From NCBI GenBank assembly GCA_003508835.1, contig PUFA01000144.1, forward strand, positions 1,054,001 to 1,118,000: DNA of 64,000 nt. The letters are read 5' to 3'. The position numbers were made by a program, and so were the translations under genes. Shown here in pieces: positions 47,521 through 58,909 of the stretch. Source of the stretch: Eonycteris spelaea (taxonomy: Eukaryota; Chordata; Mammalia; Chiroptera; Pteropodidae). Every line of letters begins with the position of its first letter. Position 1 is the stretch's first letter. Below the pieces are notes generated by a model that saw only the letters and a list, made by a program, of their open reading frames with translations, did no database searches and was not told the DNA's origin.

Positions 47521-47736
47521 TAAGTTTTTTGGGTAGATACCCAGAAAGGGGATTGCTGGGTAATATGGTAATTCTATTCTTAGTTTTTTGAGGAAACTCC
47601 GTACGGTTTTCTGTAGTGGCTGTACCAATTTCCATCCCCACCAGCAGTGTATGAGGGTTCCTTTTTATCCACAACCTCTCCAACACTTGTTGTTACTTGT
47701 CTTGTTGATAATAGCCATTCTTACAGGTGTGAGGCA
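47521..47736 (-). mobile_element. L1 ORF2 3'-region fragment fused to the HNRNPDL copy
   Basis: The minus strand reads L1 ORF2 sense ([19 protein letters not shown], then [10 protein letters not shown]). It is truncated at both ends, at the point where 'ggtgtgagg' loses the L1 consensus on the right and at the HNRNPDL junction on the left. A 60-codon frame (47446-47628) runs through the junction. Confidence 0.85.
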
Positions 47737-47739
47737 GAG

Positions 47740-48280
47740 CATTGTATGGAGCTGAATTTAAAATAGCGGTGGAAGACAGGTTACCCTTTCTTTTAGGATA
47801 CAATTAAAATAACTTCAATCCTGTATAATTTTCTGTGAGAAATCTAGAAACCTCACAATGTTTCCAAAAAATTCTGAAGGGTAGAGGAGAGGACTTACTT
47901 TCTTCCACCCCTTCTCATTTTGAATCCTCTCGCTTACCTTAGTTGTCCCTGTAACATAAAGCAGTTACTGTTCACTCTCTACATACAGCCTCATCCTGCA
48001 CCTACACACAGCTCCTCCTCCTCCTTTCCCCCACATACCACTCTTCTGAAGGTATACTACAACTGCTGGGTTCTCTGGAAAGCAGATATGGAGACAGAAT
48101 TAGGAGTTGAAGAGGTTTATTAGGAAGGGTAGGGGGTAATCTCATGAAAGATAGAATAAGAAGGGAGCCGAATAGGACAGAGGAAGCCTTCAGACTGCAA
48201 TGCAAATCTGAAGGGCAAAGGGTAATCTTCTCAATGGACAGAGCTTTGAGATCTGTGTGGAACAATAAGTGGCCCAAAGT
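47740..48280. other. Intergenic DNA, unassigned
   Basis: No gene is visible. The stretch from 48050 to 48280 may belong to an old repeat that continues after the microsatellite, but I could not name it. Confidence 0.3.
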
Positions 48281-48283
48281 AAT

Positions 48284-48540
48284 TTTATACACACACACCA
48301 CCACACACACACACACACACACACACACATTTTGCATATATAAAAATTTTATGTATTTTATATATATAAATTTCATGTATATAAATTTTAATATATATGC
48401 ATGTGTATATGTATGTATGTGTGTGTGTATGTATATATATGTGTGTGTGTGTATGTGTGTGTGTGTGTATATATATATACACACACACACACACATACAC
48501 ACACACACATATATATATATATAAAGAGAGAGACAGAGAG
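48284..48540. repeat. (CA)n/(TA)n/(TG)n compound microsatellite with palindrome
   Basis: A CA run (48284-48328), AT-rich filler, then TG/TA/CA runs (48405-48526) and a short GA run. Around position 48474, (GT)6-AT-(GT)7 on the left mirrors (AC)8-AT-(AC)6 on the right about a TA core, giving a near-perfect inverted repeat with arms of about 30 bp. Confidence 0.95.
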
Positions 48541-49320
48541 ACTCATGAACACTGCCAAATGGCCTGTGCAAGTAGTCAGGAGGATCCTGTAAGGGAAAAG
48601 ATGGGAAGATCAGGCCAGGTCTGGGATGGTAGCATATGGTCATATAGAGAAGTAGACCTAAGTTTGAAGATGTCTGTATCATATGTTAATACCCTCCAAA
48701 AGCATTCATCCCCAAATTAGTTACCCAGTTAATGTTAGTCCTTGTCTGTAGTCACCACAGAACAACAGGTACATTGATAGAGTGTCACGGTGGCAGAGAC
48801 AGAGGCTATGCATAATGTCAACAGGAATAGTGTGGACAAGGAGCAGCCACTGTCCCTGAGGCTGAGCTAGAACACCCTCAGAGCTGAGATCCAGACCTTG
48901 TTTGGGAGGTCGTGGCTGTGATTCATTGGATGATGGAGGAGTCACTTAAGTGCCCCATTAGTGGAACATTCTGGAAATCCATCTTCCAGGGTGCTGGGAA
49001 AGCTGCTCACAGGGAGGAAGGATTTTGCTAGGACAAGACCAGAGGGTGATAATTAGGGGAAGATACTGGCCATAGGGTACTGCCGATTGTCATGCCCTTC
49101 AGGAGACTGGTGCTGGAGACAGGGCACATGGCGTAGGAATCTGCAGAGGGAGCACACAGGACTCACAAGTCCCCAGCTTAGCATCATACCAGCTGGCAAA
49201 GAAAAATTATTTAAAGGGACCATTCCATTTTCACAGAGAAGGCAATAAAAGGTGAATTTGGAGCTGAGGGAACAAAATGATAATTGACACATCCCTCAAT
49301 CCCTTTTGTCTTTCTTGAGC
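48541..49320. other. Intergenic DNA, probably an old unnamed repeat
   Basis: GC-moderate sequence with no supported ORF. No family was identified. Confidence 0.3.
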
Positions 49321-49660
49321 CTGTCTCAAGTCTAATTACTCACCAAGTCCGTAATGAAGCCATTCTCGCTTCTCCATCTTCATACTTCTGTCCTTAGCTT
49401 GCCTAATAATAATCTTTCAAGAGCTTCCTAACTGGTTTTTCTATCTCATTATTAGCGCCTTCAAACGATTTTCTGTATCTACAGAATCAATTGTTGTAAC
49501 TCTAAACTTCTCCATGTGGGATGAAGGACTCTTGAAGATTTAATTCTGCCTGTCTTCCAAATCTCAGCCTAACTGCTCCTGTGACTAAACTCTGTGATGA
49601 ACACTAGTGAACCATATGCTGTCCTCGTTAGTCAAACCCTGGTTATTTCAATCCCTATAT
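49320..49660 (+). repeat. L2-like LINE fragment
   Basis: 'aagagcttcctaactggttt' and 'gtcttccaaatctcagccta' resemble sense L2 phrases. It is diverged. Confidence 0.4.
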
Positions 49661-50214
49661 CCAGAAGGTTGCATTGGAAACAAAACCAATAAAGCACACG
49701 CATTTTACTGAAGAGAAGATTGTTTAGTAAATTATGCCTGTCTCAATCATCCCTCCCTTAATGTCACATGAGTGATTTTCATCAGTATTCGAGATTCAAA
49801 CTCAGGGCTGTTCTTCTGCCTCTTCCCCAAGGTGAATCTGATTGTGGAAGGAGAATGTGGTGTTTTTGTAACATCATAGCAGTTGGGGGGAAGTATTTGG
49901 TGTACCCTTATATTTCCTTAGTGTCTAGTTAAATTTTAAATGAACTCTATCTAGTTCTGCGTCTTTAGTTCAATTGAACATAAAAATCCTTTCTTCTCCC
50001 AATAAAACTTAGTATTTGTTAATGAAAACATTAGCTTTCATAACTGTTATCTCTAAAATGGGTATCAAAAGCCTCATTTGGAACTAAAAGCTGAACAGTT
50101 ATTTTCTTCCTTTTTTTTCTTTTTTTCTTTTCTTTTTTTTTGTATTTGGGTTCTACTCACCCTGTTGGAGAGGGTAAAGGAGTAATGAAAATTGCTTGGA
50201 ATAAAAAGTACTTC

Positions 50215-50555
50215 TGATAATGCTTCAAATTGTTATCCTGCCTGGATTAATTTCATAGATATTATATTGCATGAAAGAAACCAGCCCCTAAAGAATATAC
50301 TGTATGATTCCATTTGTGTGCAGTTTAAGATCAGGCAAAATTAATGTTTATAAAGTCAGAATTTTGATTACTTTGGGGGGTATGTTATATAATATGGGAA
50401 ATTGCAGGAGGGAATCTTATAGGATACTGGAATGTTCTACAACTCGATTTGGGAGTTGTGTGTTATGTGGAAGACAAATTTTTGATCTGTACACTTAAGA
50501 TTAATGTTCTTTTTGAATTTAATTGTATATTGTCTTTCAACAAAATTTTATTGTG
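50215..50555 (+). mobile_element. Old L1 3' end, sense
   Basis: 'tactgtatgattccatttgt', 'ttgatctgtacacttaagat' and a CAACAAAATTT end match the L1M 3'UTR in sense. Confidence 0.65.
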
Positions 50556-51080
50556 TTAGTTTCCTATTGCTATTATAATTAATTACCATAGATTCAGTGG
50601 CTTAAAACAGCACAAATTTATTATCTTATAATTCTGGAGGTTAGAAGTCCAAAATGGGTCTCATTATTTTGTGCTATAATCAAGGTGTTGGCAGGGTGGT
50701 ATTCCTTGCTGGAGGCTTGAGTGGGGAAAACCAATGTTTTGTTTTGTTTTGCTTTTTGAGCTACTAGAGATTTTCCCGCATTCTTTGGCCTAGATACCCT
50801 TCCATTTGCAAAGTTACCAGTGGCCAACCTGTTGATGCCTTATCTCTGGTCCTGACTCCTCTACTTTCTTCTCCCCCATTTCAGTACCCTGGTGTTTGCG
50901 TTGGGCTCACCTGAATAACCCAGTATAATCTCCCTATTTTAAACTCTGTGATTAGCAACGCTTATTCCCTCTTATCCAACATATTTACAGGCTCCAGGGA
51001 TTAGGATGTATGTAATCTTTATCATCTTTTTGGGGGTGGGGGATGAGGGTGGGAGGGCATTATCCCGTCTACCACAATTT
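50556..51080 (-). mobile_element. MaLR-class LTR, antisense
   Basis: 'ttagtttcctattgctatta', 'gtggcttaaaacagcacaaa', 'aattctggaggttagaagtc', 'ccagggattaggatgtatgt' and the end 'gtctaccaca' follow an antisense MLT-type LTR. Confidence 0.75.
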
Positions 51081-51089
51081 TTTATTCTT

Positions 51090-53600
51090 TTATAGTTCTT
51101 AATTTATAAATAAAGTTTTCAAGATAAAGCCTCAACCAAAATTTTAAAAAAATGATTAATAATAAAATTTCGATCCCATTTTCAAGCAGTATCTCCCATA
51201 ATGGGCTTTTCATTTGTTCCTGGATAAAAGGGTCCTTTACCTGTTATTCTAATGCTCACATATTTATGATCCAACCTCCTAAGCTGGCCATTCTCTAAAA
51301 TACAATAGATAATTTAGCTATAAGGGAAATGAAACAGATTTCTGTAGGAAAAAAAAAAATATATCAAAACGCATAGCAAGTGAGGGGAATAAAAGACCAG
51401 CTGTGACTCTCTTCTTAGGAAACAGTAAGTCAGCTCACCCCTCATATAGTTTTCTCTTTGATGGAGAAGGAGCTTCCAGAAGCAACAAGCACACACTTCC
51501 TCCGCATTGGCCTACTTGACCAATCTCAAAGGCTGGCTCTATTGTTAGTAGATCCTGCACTTTGCCTGTTATGCCATTCTCCTGGCGAGATAGTCCAGCA
51601 AGTATTATTCAGTGTTAATGATCCAGTGTATCCTGGATGTATCCCAAATTTCTAACATCACTTGTAAAGAACCACTTCTGGATAGGACAAGGCACACCAT
51701 TAAGGTGGTTTATACTGCTTTTAATTTTAAACAAGGTTGATTGGTAAGTCCTCATTCTGTTAACTGTGAGGTGTGTTCCCTTATGTGCCCTTGGCGAAGC
51801 ACTGCAATTATGACACTGGAGTTGACGGAGCATTAAACTACCTGGTAACTTTGTAATCCTATGCAATTTATGGGTAGAAAACCAACCTGAAGTTTTATTA
51901 CGAATAAGGAAGTGGGATGAAGGCTGAAAAAATACTAAGCTTGGATTTGACTTCTTTAAAAAGGAAAAGCATTTATGATGTAAAAATGGAAGCTTTCAAG
52001 CACAAAATGTAATATTGATTTTTCCAGGCATATTATCATGAGATTTAAGAACATTAGAGAAAAAAAGAGAAACAAAAATAGGGCTCACACAAGGAATTAG
52101 AAATGAGAAATTGGACTCTTCAATAGTGACATCAAAACTAAAAGATAATAGATCAATACCTTCAAAACTGGGTAATATTCTTGATCTGGAATTCTATATT
52201 TGTCTTCCTTAAGGTATTGCTCCTTCAATTTCTGACCATTCTGGGTTTCCACAATATGCTTCACTTGAATATTTTTGATATCTTCCCCTGCATGCACTAT
52301 AATTGATCTTCCTCTTCCTCTACTAAACCATTCCCCACTCCTCCATCCACTTTCTGTTTTCATACTGCTTTTAGTTACATACCTCCTAGTCATATTGAAT
52401 ATATAATTTGCATTGCTGTTTTTTTTCCTTCTCATTATTTTGGGGTAATCTGCAATTAGATATATAAAGGCCTTTTCCCTGCTCCCTTAAAATGAAAATA
52501 TTTTTCCTTCTTTTACTCATTACTTTAGTCTTTCAATAGTTACTTATTGTCTACTCCCAGCAAGGCTAAGACAGTAAAACAAATGTGAGCCTCTAATGGC
52601 CTTTATTACAACTTATTGGCAGTTCTAATTCTGTGCAGGTAGATGATAAAGTCAGGTTTTTATTCTCAGGAAAGCGAAAAAATAAGGCACATTCAGATTG
52701 TTAACACTATCCTGTTACCTCTACATTTTACACACATTCATGTGGCTACCATTATGCATTCACTGAAAGCATTATGCATTCATCTGTTCTAAGTGTTCTC
52801 TCTCTTAGAGATGCTTCTTCAGGGCATCAGAAATTGAAAAATACCTTTGCAATCAATTCCTCCCCACATTCTATCCCCACTCTTTATTTGCATTTGCCTA
52901 TGAATTTCTTGTCTTTTTCAAATGAGTCAGCAAAGATGTAACTGTTCCCTTATTTAACTTGTTTCATGTGTTTCAATGTCACACTGAGAAAAGGTGCCGG
53001 GAGGCTGTTCCAAAGTCCATGGTGTCTGTGCATGTGGTGCCTACACGTAAAGGCGTCTGTCTTCTCTGCTTCCTCTGGACATCCAGATGTGAGCTGCAAA
53101 TGCTACTTGGTTGAATGCTTTGTACACTTCCTCTTACAAATCCTGAGGGTTTTTTAAAGCTGAAATTTCTAAAATCAATAAAAGGGTTAGTTAAAAAGTG
53201 AAGCTTCAAAATTTGGAACATATAGTTTATTAAAGATTTACCTTAGACAAATTATTATTTAAAATGGAAAAAATTTAAAGTAATGTATTGGCATTGTTAT
53301 TATTGTGTGTCTTAGTTAGTGTGCAAACAAAAGCTTATACAACATTTATTTTTTAATTCGTTCAAATAAAGTCAGAAACTCCAGATTTGTTACCATAGGG
53401 TATTTAGAGACTAGGAAAGAATCTACACCAGAGCTTTGAAGAACAGGTAGTCTTTTATGTCTTGTTAGGTAAAAGTGTGTGTATGAGGGTTGTTTTCAAG
53501 ACATTTACCTTGTAGATTCGAAAACTATGTCCTTTCGTCTAAGGTGGGGTTTTCATCCTTCTTAGCGATTAATAATTATGCTGTTTCTAGTTACTGTGAA
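51090..53600. other. Intergenic DNA, unassigned
   Basis: AT-rich with scattered short open frames (51314-51866, 52097-52435, 52966-53221). None shows a recognisable domain or splice structure. No repeat family could be named with confidence. Confidence 0.35.
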
Positions 53601-53789
53601 AATATCCTGACCAGTTGTTTTTCGTTCATTTATTTGTTTATTTAATACTTAATCAAAATACTTATTGATTTATCACTATGTTGCAGGCATTGTTTTAGCT
53701 GCTGGCCTTGTTAACAAGAATTTATATTCTTGTTAAATGGATAAATTATAATGTGGTGATGATTATTACATAAAAAGTTAGATAATAAA

Positions 53790-53996
53790 GTTTATGGCTA
53801 TGATACCCTGAATGAGACCGATCCTGTCTGATCTCGGAAGCTAAGCAGGGTCGGGCCTTGCTAGTACTCGGATGGAAGACCACCTAGGAAGACCAGGTGC
53901 TGTAGGCATAAAAACCTAAAAAGTAAGGGATTGTAGGCTGACAAGGCCCTTGCAATCTGTGATGTCAACCAAGGGTTGCCTTGCCTAAAAAAATAA
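53790..53996 (+). mobile_element. 5S rRNA-derived SINE, copy B
   Basis: The 5S head preserves CTGATCTCGGAAGCTAAGCA and TAGTACTCGGATGGAAGA, then GTGCTGTAGGC. The non-5S tail includes GGGATTGTAGGCTGACAAGG and CAACCAAGGGTTG (5-bp arms around AAG), ending TTGCCTAAAAAAA. No clean target duplication was found; the flanks are A-rich. It interrupts an ancient repeat. Confidence 0.9.
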
Positions 53997-53997
53997 T

Positions 53998-54270
53998 AGG
54001 AAGAAAAAGTCGATGCTAGTGGTGTTTTTTAGCAAGGGTAGTCAGGGAAGACCTCTCCAATAAGGTGACATTGGAGCAGACATCTAAAGGAAGAGAGTGA
54101 GCTTTATGGATATCTTGGAAGAAAAGCAGAGAGAGAAAACAACAAGTGCACAGGCCCTGAGCGGAGTGTGTGCTTGAGGAACATCAAGGATGTCAGCACG
54201 GCAAAAGCAAAATATGAGTAGGAAGTAGGGGGCGGGGGGAAAGGTCCTGAAGGTCAGACCCACGCAGCAG
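53998..54270 (+). repeat. Ancient mammalian repeat, part after SINE B
   Basis: 'gtcagggaagacctctccaa', 'taaggtgacattggagcaga' and 'acaagtgcacaggccctgag' belong to a widespread ancient repeat. Its beginning (about 53640-53789, 'tgttgcaggcattgttttag') lies before the SINE. Confidence 0.55.
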
Positions 54271-54289
54271 TGAAGTCCAGATCACATAG

Positions 54290-55960
54290 GTTCGTTTAAG
54301 GAAATGCCACAAATAAGTAAAGATTTCTATGCAATGTGTCCTATAAGTTCTCAGGCATTTTCTCAACTCCTGAGCAAAATTTTTCCAATTAGTTTTATAT
54401 ATGCAATAAACTGTACCTGTCGATTTACTAGACACATAAATAATCTCCACATTGTTAAAACCAATGGTCCCAGTAGTCCTAATATTGGATCTATCAGTGG
54501 CTCCTGACATCATTAATCACTCTTGCCTCAAACTGTTTCACTTACTTCCTAGTTTTCCCTCTACGTCATGTCTCAGTTTCCTTGTCTGGCTTCTCTTTAT
54601 CCTCCTCTCCTGAGTGGTGGAGTGTCTTAGGTCTCAACCCTGGGCACTCTTCTTTATCTACTTAACACTGTGTTGTGAAAAGTCTGTTTAATAGAAACAG
54701 ATCAAAATGATTATGCTCCTGTGATAATTGATGTTAAAGCCGGACTTGTTTATAAAACTTAAATTCAAAGAGAAAATGTTTTGTAAGGTCATAATACATG
54801 CAAGTGTTCATTATAGAGTCACCAAGAATACTCTATTCTCAAAATAAAGTATAGAAAACCCTATGGATGTATCATGATGAACTAAATATGGTTCCACTGC
54901 TTAATACACAGACCGTTCTATGCTTAATACTGGCTGCAGTGTGGTGGCAGCAATTTACTGACTTAGTTCTGCAAAATCTTTGAGATTGCTTGAAATGTAA
55001 AAATAAAACGAAGCAAAACAAAACCACTAACGTGTTTTAAGTCATTAAAGAAAAAAGAATCCCTGTTTCAGATAACCAGCAAGGTTGGATCCAAGACTTG
55101 GTCATTTGTTTCACATTTCAACTCATCACACTGAGCATAACCCTGCTTGTGACATAAATATATTATGCAATCTAGTCCTGCCTAGTGAAATTGTGTCTTG
55201 GGGAAATTCAACTGCAAATATAATCTGACCCACTTTGCTACATTGAAATCAGTTTCCAAAAATAGAAATTATGGTATGAAGTGTAATTGTGAAGCTACGA
55301 AGTAAATTTCAAAAAGTTTCCTGATTTCAGACTTTTAGAAATGAGCTAAGATTGCTATTTTTACCATCTAACTGAATATTCATAGTGTGGAAAATTGCTA
55401 TCAAGGGAAGTCACTAAATAGCAGTTAAACAAGCCCATAACAAAGTAAGTGATTTCAGAAGAGCAGAATTTTACAAATATCGTAAGAATGATTAGTTGAT
55501 ATAAAAACCAGGGTGCAAAGATTGTATCCATATTCAGAAGTACTTGTATTTCTGAGCAGCTGGTTTCACTTGAATAAAAAGAAATACTTCTCTTACTTTA
55601 AAAATTTAAGGCTTAATTTTGCATTGCACACTGTAGTGAGAAATACAAACATGACAGTGACATCTTAGTGAGGAAGAAAATGCATGAGATTTTAGTTCCA
55701 AAATAAAGGAGCAACAATTAAAAAATAAAAATATAATTGAACAGAAGTGATATTTAGAGAAAAGTATAATTGTGCCTTTCTGAGTATATGACCATCTCTC
55801 TGGTTAGCCCTGGGGGAGATTTGGATGTTACAAAAGCAATGTGAGAGTGAGAATAAGGTAATATTTCTTTTTTGACATTCTTCGAGATTTACAGCAAGAC
55901 AATGAGCTTAAAATACAGGTAATGGTGAAGAAGAAAGGTTTTTTTTTAAGTTCTGAAAAC
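54290..55960. other. Intergenic DNA, unassigned
   Basis: AT-rich. 54500-54665 ('ggagtgtcttaggtctcaac', then 'cctgggcactcttctttat') looks like another ancient-repeat fragment. No supported gene. Confidence 0.35.
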
Positions 55961-55979
55961 TGAGATCATAGAGTTAATG

Positions 55980-56480
55980 TAAAGAAAAGACCCCTGCTGG
56001 TGAAGAGGCCAGAGCCCAGAAAGCAGCGATGGTGACGGAACCTCCCCCTCCCCATTTTAGTTATGGGGTTGTGGGGAAAGGCAGAGAATAAGAATCAGGA
56101 GGGATAGGAGCGTGTCATCATTTTCCATCTTTGGGTCTTGGCGTGAAGAGTGGGAAGTGTCAGATAACTGAAGGGATGCTAGCTTTCTCAGTTTGAGATT
56201 CTGGAGGAGACTGCTGTTTAGAGGCTTCACGTCAATATGGAGTGCACCAATACAGATTAGAGAACCGTTGGGGCATGGCCAGGAAGCGAGCAGCTTTAAT
56301 TTAGACACCAAGCCTCTCTCGGCTGCATACTGCATCCCGAGGGCCACGGGGCTCATCATCATGCCTGTTGTTGGTAGGAGAAGGTTGCCCCACAGCAGAC
56401 ATTGAGACTGACTGGCTATGAGGCTGCAAGGAGGACCTGGAAGAGATTCAGGTCTACAGCCAAGCACTAGCTAAGGGTCG
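55980..56480. other. Unidentified GC-richer pocket with a 136-codon minus-strand frame
   Basis: The minus-strand frame 56057-56467 is the longest in the region without low complexity or a named relative. It has no clear domain, and I cannot tell a pseudogene from chance. Confidence 0.25.
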
Positions 56481-56489
56481 GCTTGATTA

Positions 56490-57400
56490 GCATGGAAAAG
56501 ATCATGTATACATTAGATGTAAGTCAGAAGTCGATGCTAGTTGAAAGTCCCAGGACGGAACCAGCCAACTATGCTTCAGCAGTCATAAAACGAGATGATG
56601 ATAAAAAAAAAAAATAGATGTCGTATGACTTCCTCTGGTGCAAAGTCATGTGAATCCCACTGCCCCAGGTGCTCTTCACCATTTTGAATGAGAATACGGT
56701 ATCAAGCAGCAGAAATACAAGGTAATAAGCATTTTTCTTAAAAAATTTGATATTCAATAATATGTTATATTATTGGATTGGTCTAAGGTTTGCAATGGAT
56801 TGAACATTAAATCTTCTTTCCTGCTGGAACCCAGAGGTTGGGGACTTGCAAGGAATACTTGATCAGTTAAATTGGCTAAACAGAGAAAAAACACTTTTCT
56901 ATGTATATAAGTTAACTGTGTACAAAACATATGACAACATTCATGATAATTAAATGTTTATTTTTCAATTTGTAGGCCATTTCATATTTAATAAAACTTC
57001 AATATTATATAGATGCGTTTAAGCCATAGTTTAGTAAAAATAAGGCAAGTTAGATTATGTTTTCCTCAGTTGACTTTTCTTATATTCAGCTTGCTTCATT
57101 TCTGTGCATTGCTGACTTGGCCCCTGAAGGCATTTGGGGTTTATGCATTTCTGTATTAAGGAAATTAAATGACTCTTTAGGAGCTCCAAGGAGAATATAA
57201 AGGGAGGAGAGTAAAGAAAACTCACACACTAAATCACACACTAAAAGGATCTTCTGGTACCCATGAAAAATGGACACAAATTCAAATTTAAAAACATGAA
57301 AGTATGTTTGTAAAGAATAGGTTTGTTTCATTCCACAGGAGTTTGGGGGAAGATTAAACCCTTTGTGGTTCCTTACAAAAGGCTAAATGTTAAAGTTAAG
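56490..57400. other. Intergenic DNA, unassigned
   Basis: AT-rich. No gene or named repeat. Confidence 0.35.
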
Positions 57401-57408
57401 GGTATTCC

Positions 57409-57444
57409 CTTTTCCTTCCTCTCTTTTCTTTCTTTCTTTTCTTT

Positions 57445-57496
<52 letters not shown>

Positions 57497-57498
57497 TT

Positions 57499-57530
<32 letters not shown>

Positions 57531-57633
57531 TTCTTTCTTCCTTCCTTCCTTCCTTCCTTCCTTCCTTCCTTCCTTCCTTCCTTCCTTCCTTTCTTTCTTT
57601 CTTTTCTTTCTTTCTTCTTTCTTTCTTTCTTAA
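57409..57633. repeat. (TTTC)n/(TTCC)n polypyrimidine tract
   Basis: About 220 bp of nearly pure pyrimidine on the + strand: TTTC units, then TTCC units (about 57537-57588), then TTTC again. Long open frames here are translation of low-complexity DNA. Confidence 0.97.
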
Positions 57634-57669
57634 AAACCTTTGATCCTTCCTTTTTCTTTCCTTTGTTCA

Positions 57670-58560
57670 ACAGATGTGTGCCAGGCTCAGTGCTAGGCAG
57701 TGGGGATATGACAGGAAATAAGACAGGCATGATGGCACCCATGATGCTTAGACTTAGTGAAAGAGACAAAGACACAAAGGAAAAAAAGAAGTAAAGACAT
57801 AGATAAGGTAAAATAATTGCAAAGTGCAGTCAGTCATCCTTATTAAAGATACATGATGTTAAAATGAGGACAAATGGACAATTGGGTGGGGAACTTGCTT
57901 TGGATATCACGGGCAAGAAAAGCTTTACTGCGGATACTTCAAATCCAAGGCTTGAAAGTAGGTAATCAGTTTGACCCAGTTTGCTTAGGAATTTCCTTGT
58001 TTTAAAACCAAAAGTCCTGCCACCCTGGAATCCCTTCAGTTCCAAGGAAGCCATGATGGTTAGTCACCCTACTTGAATAATGAGAAAGAACCAGCTTTGC
58101 AATCAGGCACCTCTGGAAGACGGAATTCATGTGAAAAGGCTCTGAGTGGGAAGGAGCTTGCCATGGTCGGGGGCGGTCCAAGAGGAAGCTCCAGGAACAG
58201 GTGAGGAACAAGAGTTAGACAGGGAGCAGTCATTAAGTGGAGGCTCTGGTAAAGTTCTGATTTATTTGAGGTGCAATGGAAAGATATTTACAGGTTTTGT
58301 GTAGGGTGTGATACACATTGACATTTTAATATCAGTTTGGCTGCTATATGGAAAAGGAGAGAGAGGGTCAAGATTAGAAGCAAAGTTGGGATGATATGAC
58401 AGTAGCCCAGGTGAGCAACGAAGGGGTCAAATATGGAAGCAGAAAGGACAGAGCTTGCTGATGAAGGTTTCATGCGGTTCTGGTTTGAGCAGCTGAATAC
58501 ATGGTTTACTGCAGTGGAAGAAAACGGAGGAAGGAGAGGTACTTTCTGCCTAAATCTCCG
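57670..58560 (+). repeat. Ancient mammalian repeat (family not named)
   Basis: 'gtgtgccaggctcagtgcta', 'gggatatgacaggaaataag', then 'gacagtagcccaggtgagca' and 'agagcttgctgatgaaggtt' are in the order expected for the same ancient repeat seen near 54 kb. Confidence 0.5.
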
Positions 58561-58909
58561 CCCTTAAATAGACTAGTGATATATGTCAGAGACCATAGAT
58601 TTTAGAACAAGTAATTTCTTATAAAGGGCACTCATTCCAGAATTTCAAATATGCAGCTGCATAAGTAAGAAGCTTAGAGCTATGCAAAAGAGTTGTCATT
58701 CTTGAGTCTCTGATATGACCCAGTTAATATTTAGTTTTAGAGAAAAACACTGATGGAGACAGATGATCTACCAAGCAGAGCTAGAGAGGCGAGCACTGAC
58801 ATGGCTAGGAGGGAAACAGTATCCAGCATTCTTGTTTGTGGTGTGGGCCTCCCCACGCTGTGTTACTTCCGGGCCCATAAATCCTGCCCACCATTATAGC
58901 CTGGGCATT

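Noticed and set aside
48002..48720. Open frames up to 226 codons on both strands
   Set aside because: They are carried by CA/TG/TA dinucleotide repeats, which lack stops in some frames; the encoded His/Thr/Tyr/Val runs are not a protein.
53790..53996. A functional 5S rRNA gene
   Set aside because: The 5S part is mutated, is fused to a SINE tail and A-run, and occurs as three dispersed copies, not a tandem 5S array.
57323..57794. Open frames of 106-135 codons
   Set aside because: Translation of the TTTC/TTCC tract into Phe/Leu/Ser or Lys/Glu/Arg runs.
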